This document shows, piece by piece, positions 46,308-47,306 of a DNA stretch of 47,306 nt. Each line of letters starts with the position of its first letter. Positions within the stretch are counted from its first letter, which is position 1. This DNA comes from Cudoniella acicularis. Its lineage: Eukaryota; Ascomycota; Leotiomycetes; Helotiales; Helotiaceae. The DNA is taken from NCBI GenBank assembly GCA_013054445.1, contig JAAMPI010000256.1, forward strand, positions 1 through 47,306. Direction: 5' to 3'. The position numbers and the translations under genes are program-made. The notes under the pieces are model-generated. The model was not told the DNA's origin, ran no database searches, and saw only the letters and a program-made list of their open reading frames with translations.

Positions 46308-47306
46308 TGTTATTCGGGTGGGAAAGAGAGTGAAAGGTTGAAATTTCAAGTAAAGTTGTCTGCTGTTCATTGAGGACAAGGGGAACTTTGAAGGATAGAT
46401 AACACGCCAAGACTGTGCTTGCCAAATTGGGACTAGCCGCTACAACTAGCCACGCTAAGAGTCCCGGAACGTTTTTATCAGCGCAGTGGCTGTGCCAGTG
46501 AAGGCTTGCGCGACCTGTTGTGGTGTGGCTGGCCTGCGACGATTCAACACCTCCGGATTCACGCGCGACGCGGCTGCGAAAGCTTCGACGACGAGACGAA
46601 TTACGGCGGATACTCTCGATAGTATACCGATTCACAAACATGTCCACGATAAGAGAATTACTTGTTAAAGGGTCGATATGCATACGCGCACCTCCGGCGA
46701 GAGAGACGAATATATAAGGGGGGGGGGCTTGGAGATCACATACGAGGAAGCATCTGCTCGCAAAAGCGCATTCGACAGGCCAAATATCTTGAGATGTAGC
46801 ACGATAAGGGCTTTGTTCCCCTAAGGGGCTACTTTGTGTCGTATCTGGGCCGCACGACTATCGATAGATATATAAACTATACTACGAAGTTCGAGATGTC
46901 TATGTGCCTTGGTGGACCACGGGCTGGCAAGTATAGGAGGACGGAGAAGGCGCTATGTGTATAGTGGGCGCTTGGAGGAAGGTAACCCGGAGTACGCGAT
47001 AGCTGTGTGCGTGCGGAAAGGAAGCAATATGTGCGGGGTTAAGATATATAGGGTCAATTGAGGTGCTGTGGCACTTGACACTATAGTGCAATAGGTAAAG
47101 CAACGGAGGGTTTTGAGGATACTCTCGATCTTGCAACAGATTCAGAACAGCTGCAGGGTAGGTGGAGTAGATAAGAACGCCTTTAGTTCTACTGAGGTAA
47201 AACGGTGCGCTCTTATTTGGAGAGCATATCGAACTACCTATACTGTACTTAGCTGTATTATAGTGAGTCTACATAGCGCTTAAGCAGCTAAAAAGGCTAA
47301 AATTCC
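46308..47306. other. Upstream region of dpm1 and right edge
   Basis: Presumed dpm1 promoter and unassigned DNA. A run of ten G lies at about 46718-46727. The open frames on either strand have no recognisable domain. Nothing further is supported to the window end. Confidence 0.45.

Overview
The window is nuclear DNA of a filamentous ascomycete (Pezizomycotina). Evidence: many genes carry short introns (46-87 bp) with GTRNGY donors, and the gene content includes two Zn2Cys6 transcription factors, a HET-domain relic, an NB-ARC/TPR relic, an ECM14-type pseudo-carboxypeptidase and an IFI6/IFI27-like pair. A Leotiomycetes-like species would fit, but I cannot fix the genus. Introns below were placed by hand from splice sites, reading frame and family similarity.

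Layout. 0-3.3 kb: a MAPEG membrane protein running off the left edge, a SINE-like repeat and a HEAT-like hypothetical gene. 3.3-8.2 kb: two decayed non-self-recognition genes head to head, an NB-ARC/TPR pseudogene (minus) and a HET pseudogene (plus), followed by a second SINE-like copy. 8.7-13.4 kb: a Cys-rich membrane glycoprotein convergent with a Zn2Cys6 regulator. 14.3-21.3 kb: a conserved housekeeping block, with a Sec7-PH ARF exchange factor (minus) divergent from ecm14 (plus). 22.1-32.9 kb: an epoxide hydrolase, a solo LTR with target-site duplication, an amidase, a Zn2Cys6 regulator and an MFS transporter, together resembling a small catabolic or detoxification cluster. 33-37.6 kb: a possible 50-residue membrane peptide, a purine-strand tract, a second related LTR, a frameshifted 2EXR-like gene and an unknown gene with one internal stop. 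37.6-43 kb: an LTR rich in N calls, two broken IFI6/IFI27-like genes and AT-rich DNA with a strong repeat-induced point mutation (RIP) signature. 43-46.3 kb: an unknown two-exon gene and the dolichol-phosphate mannosyltransferase dpm1.

Two kinds of damage should be kept apart. The HET gene, both IFI6/27-like genes and the unknown gene at 36.4 kb carry in-frame stop codons with little or no frameshifting, as expected from C-to-T decay of the RIP type. The Sec7, ecm14, dpm1 and 2EXR-like genes are otherwise intact but each shows one single-base indel (one of them in a run of eight C), which looks more like consensus error than gene death.

No rRNA, tRNA or CRISPR array was found.
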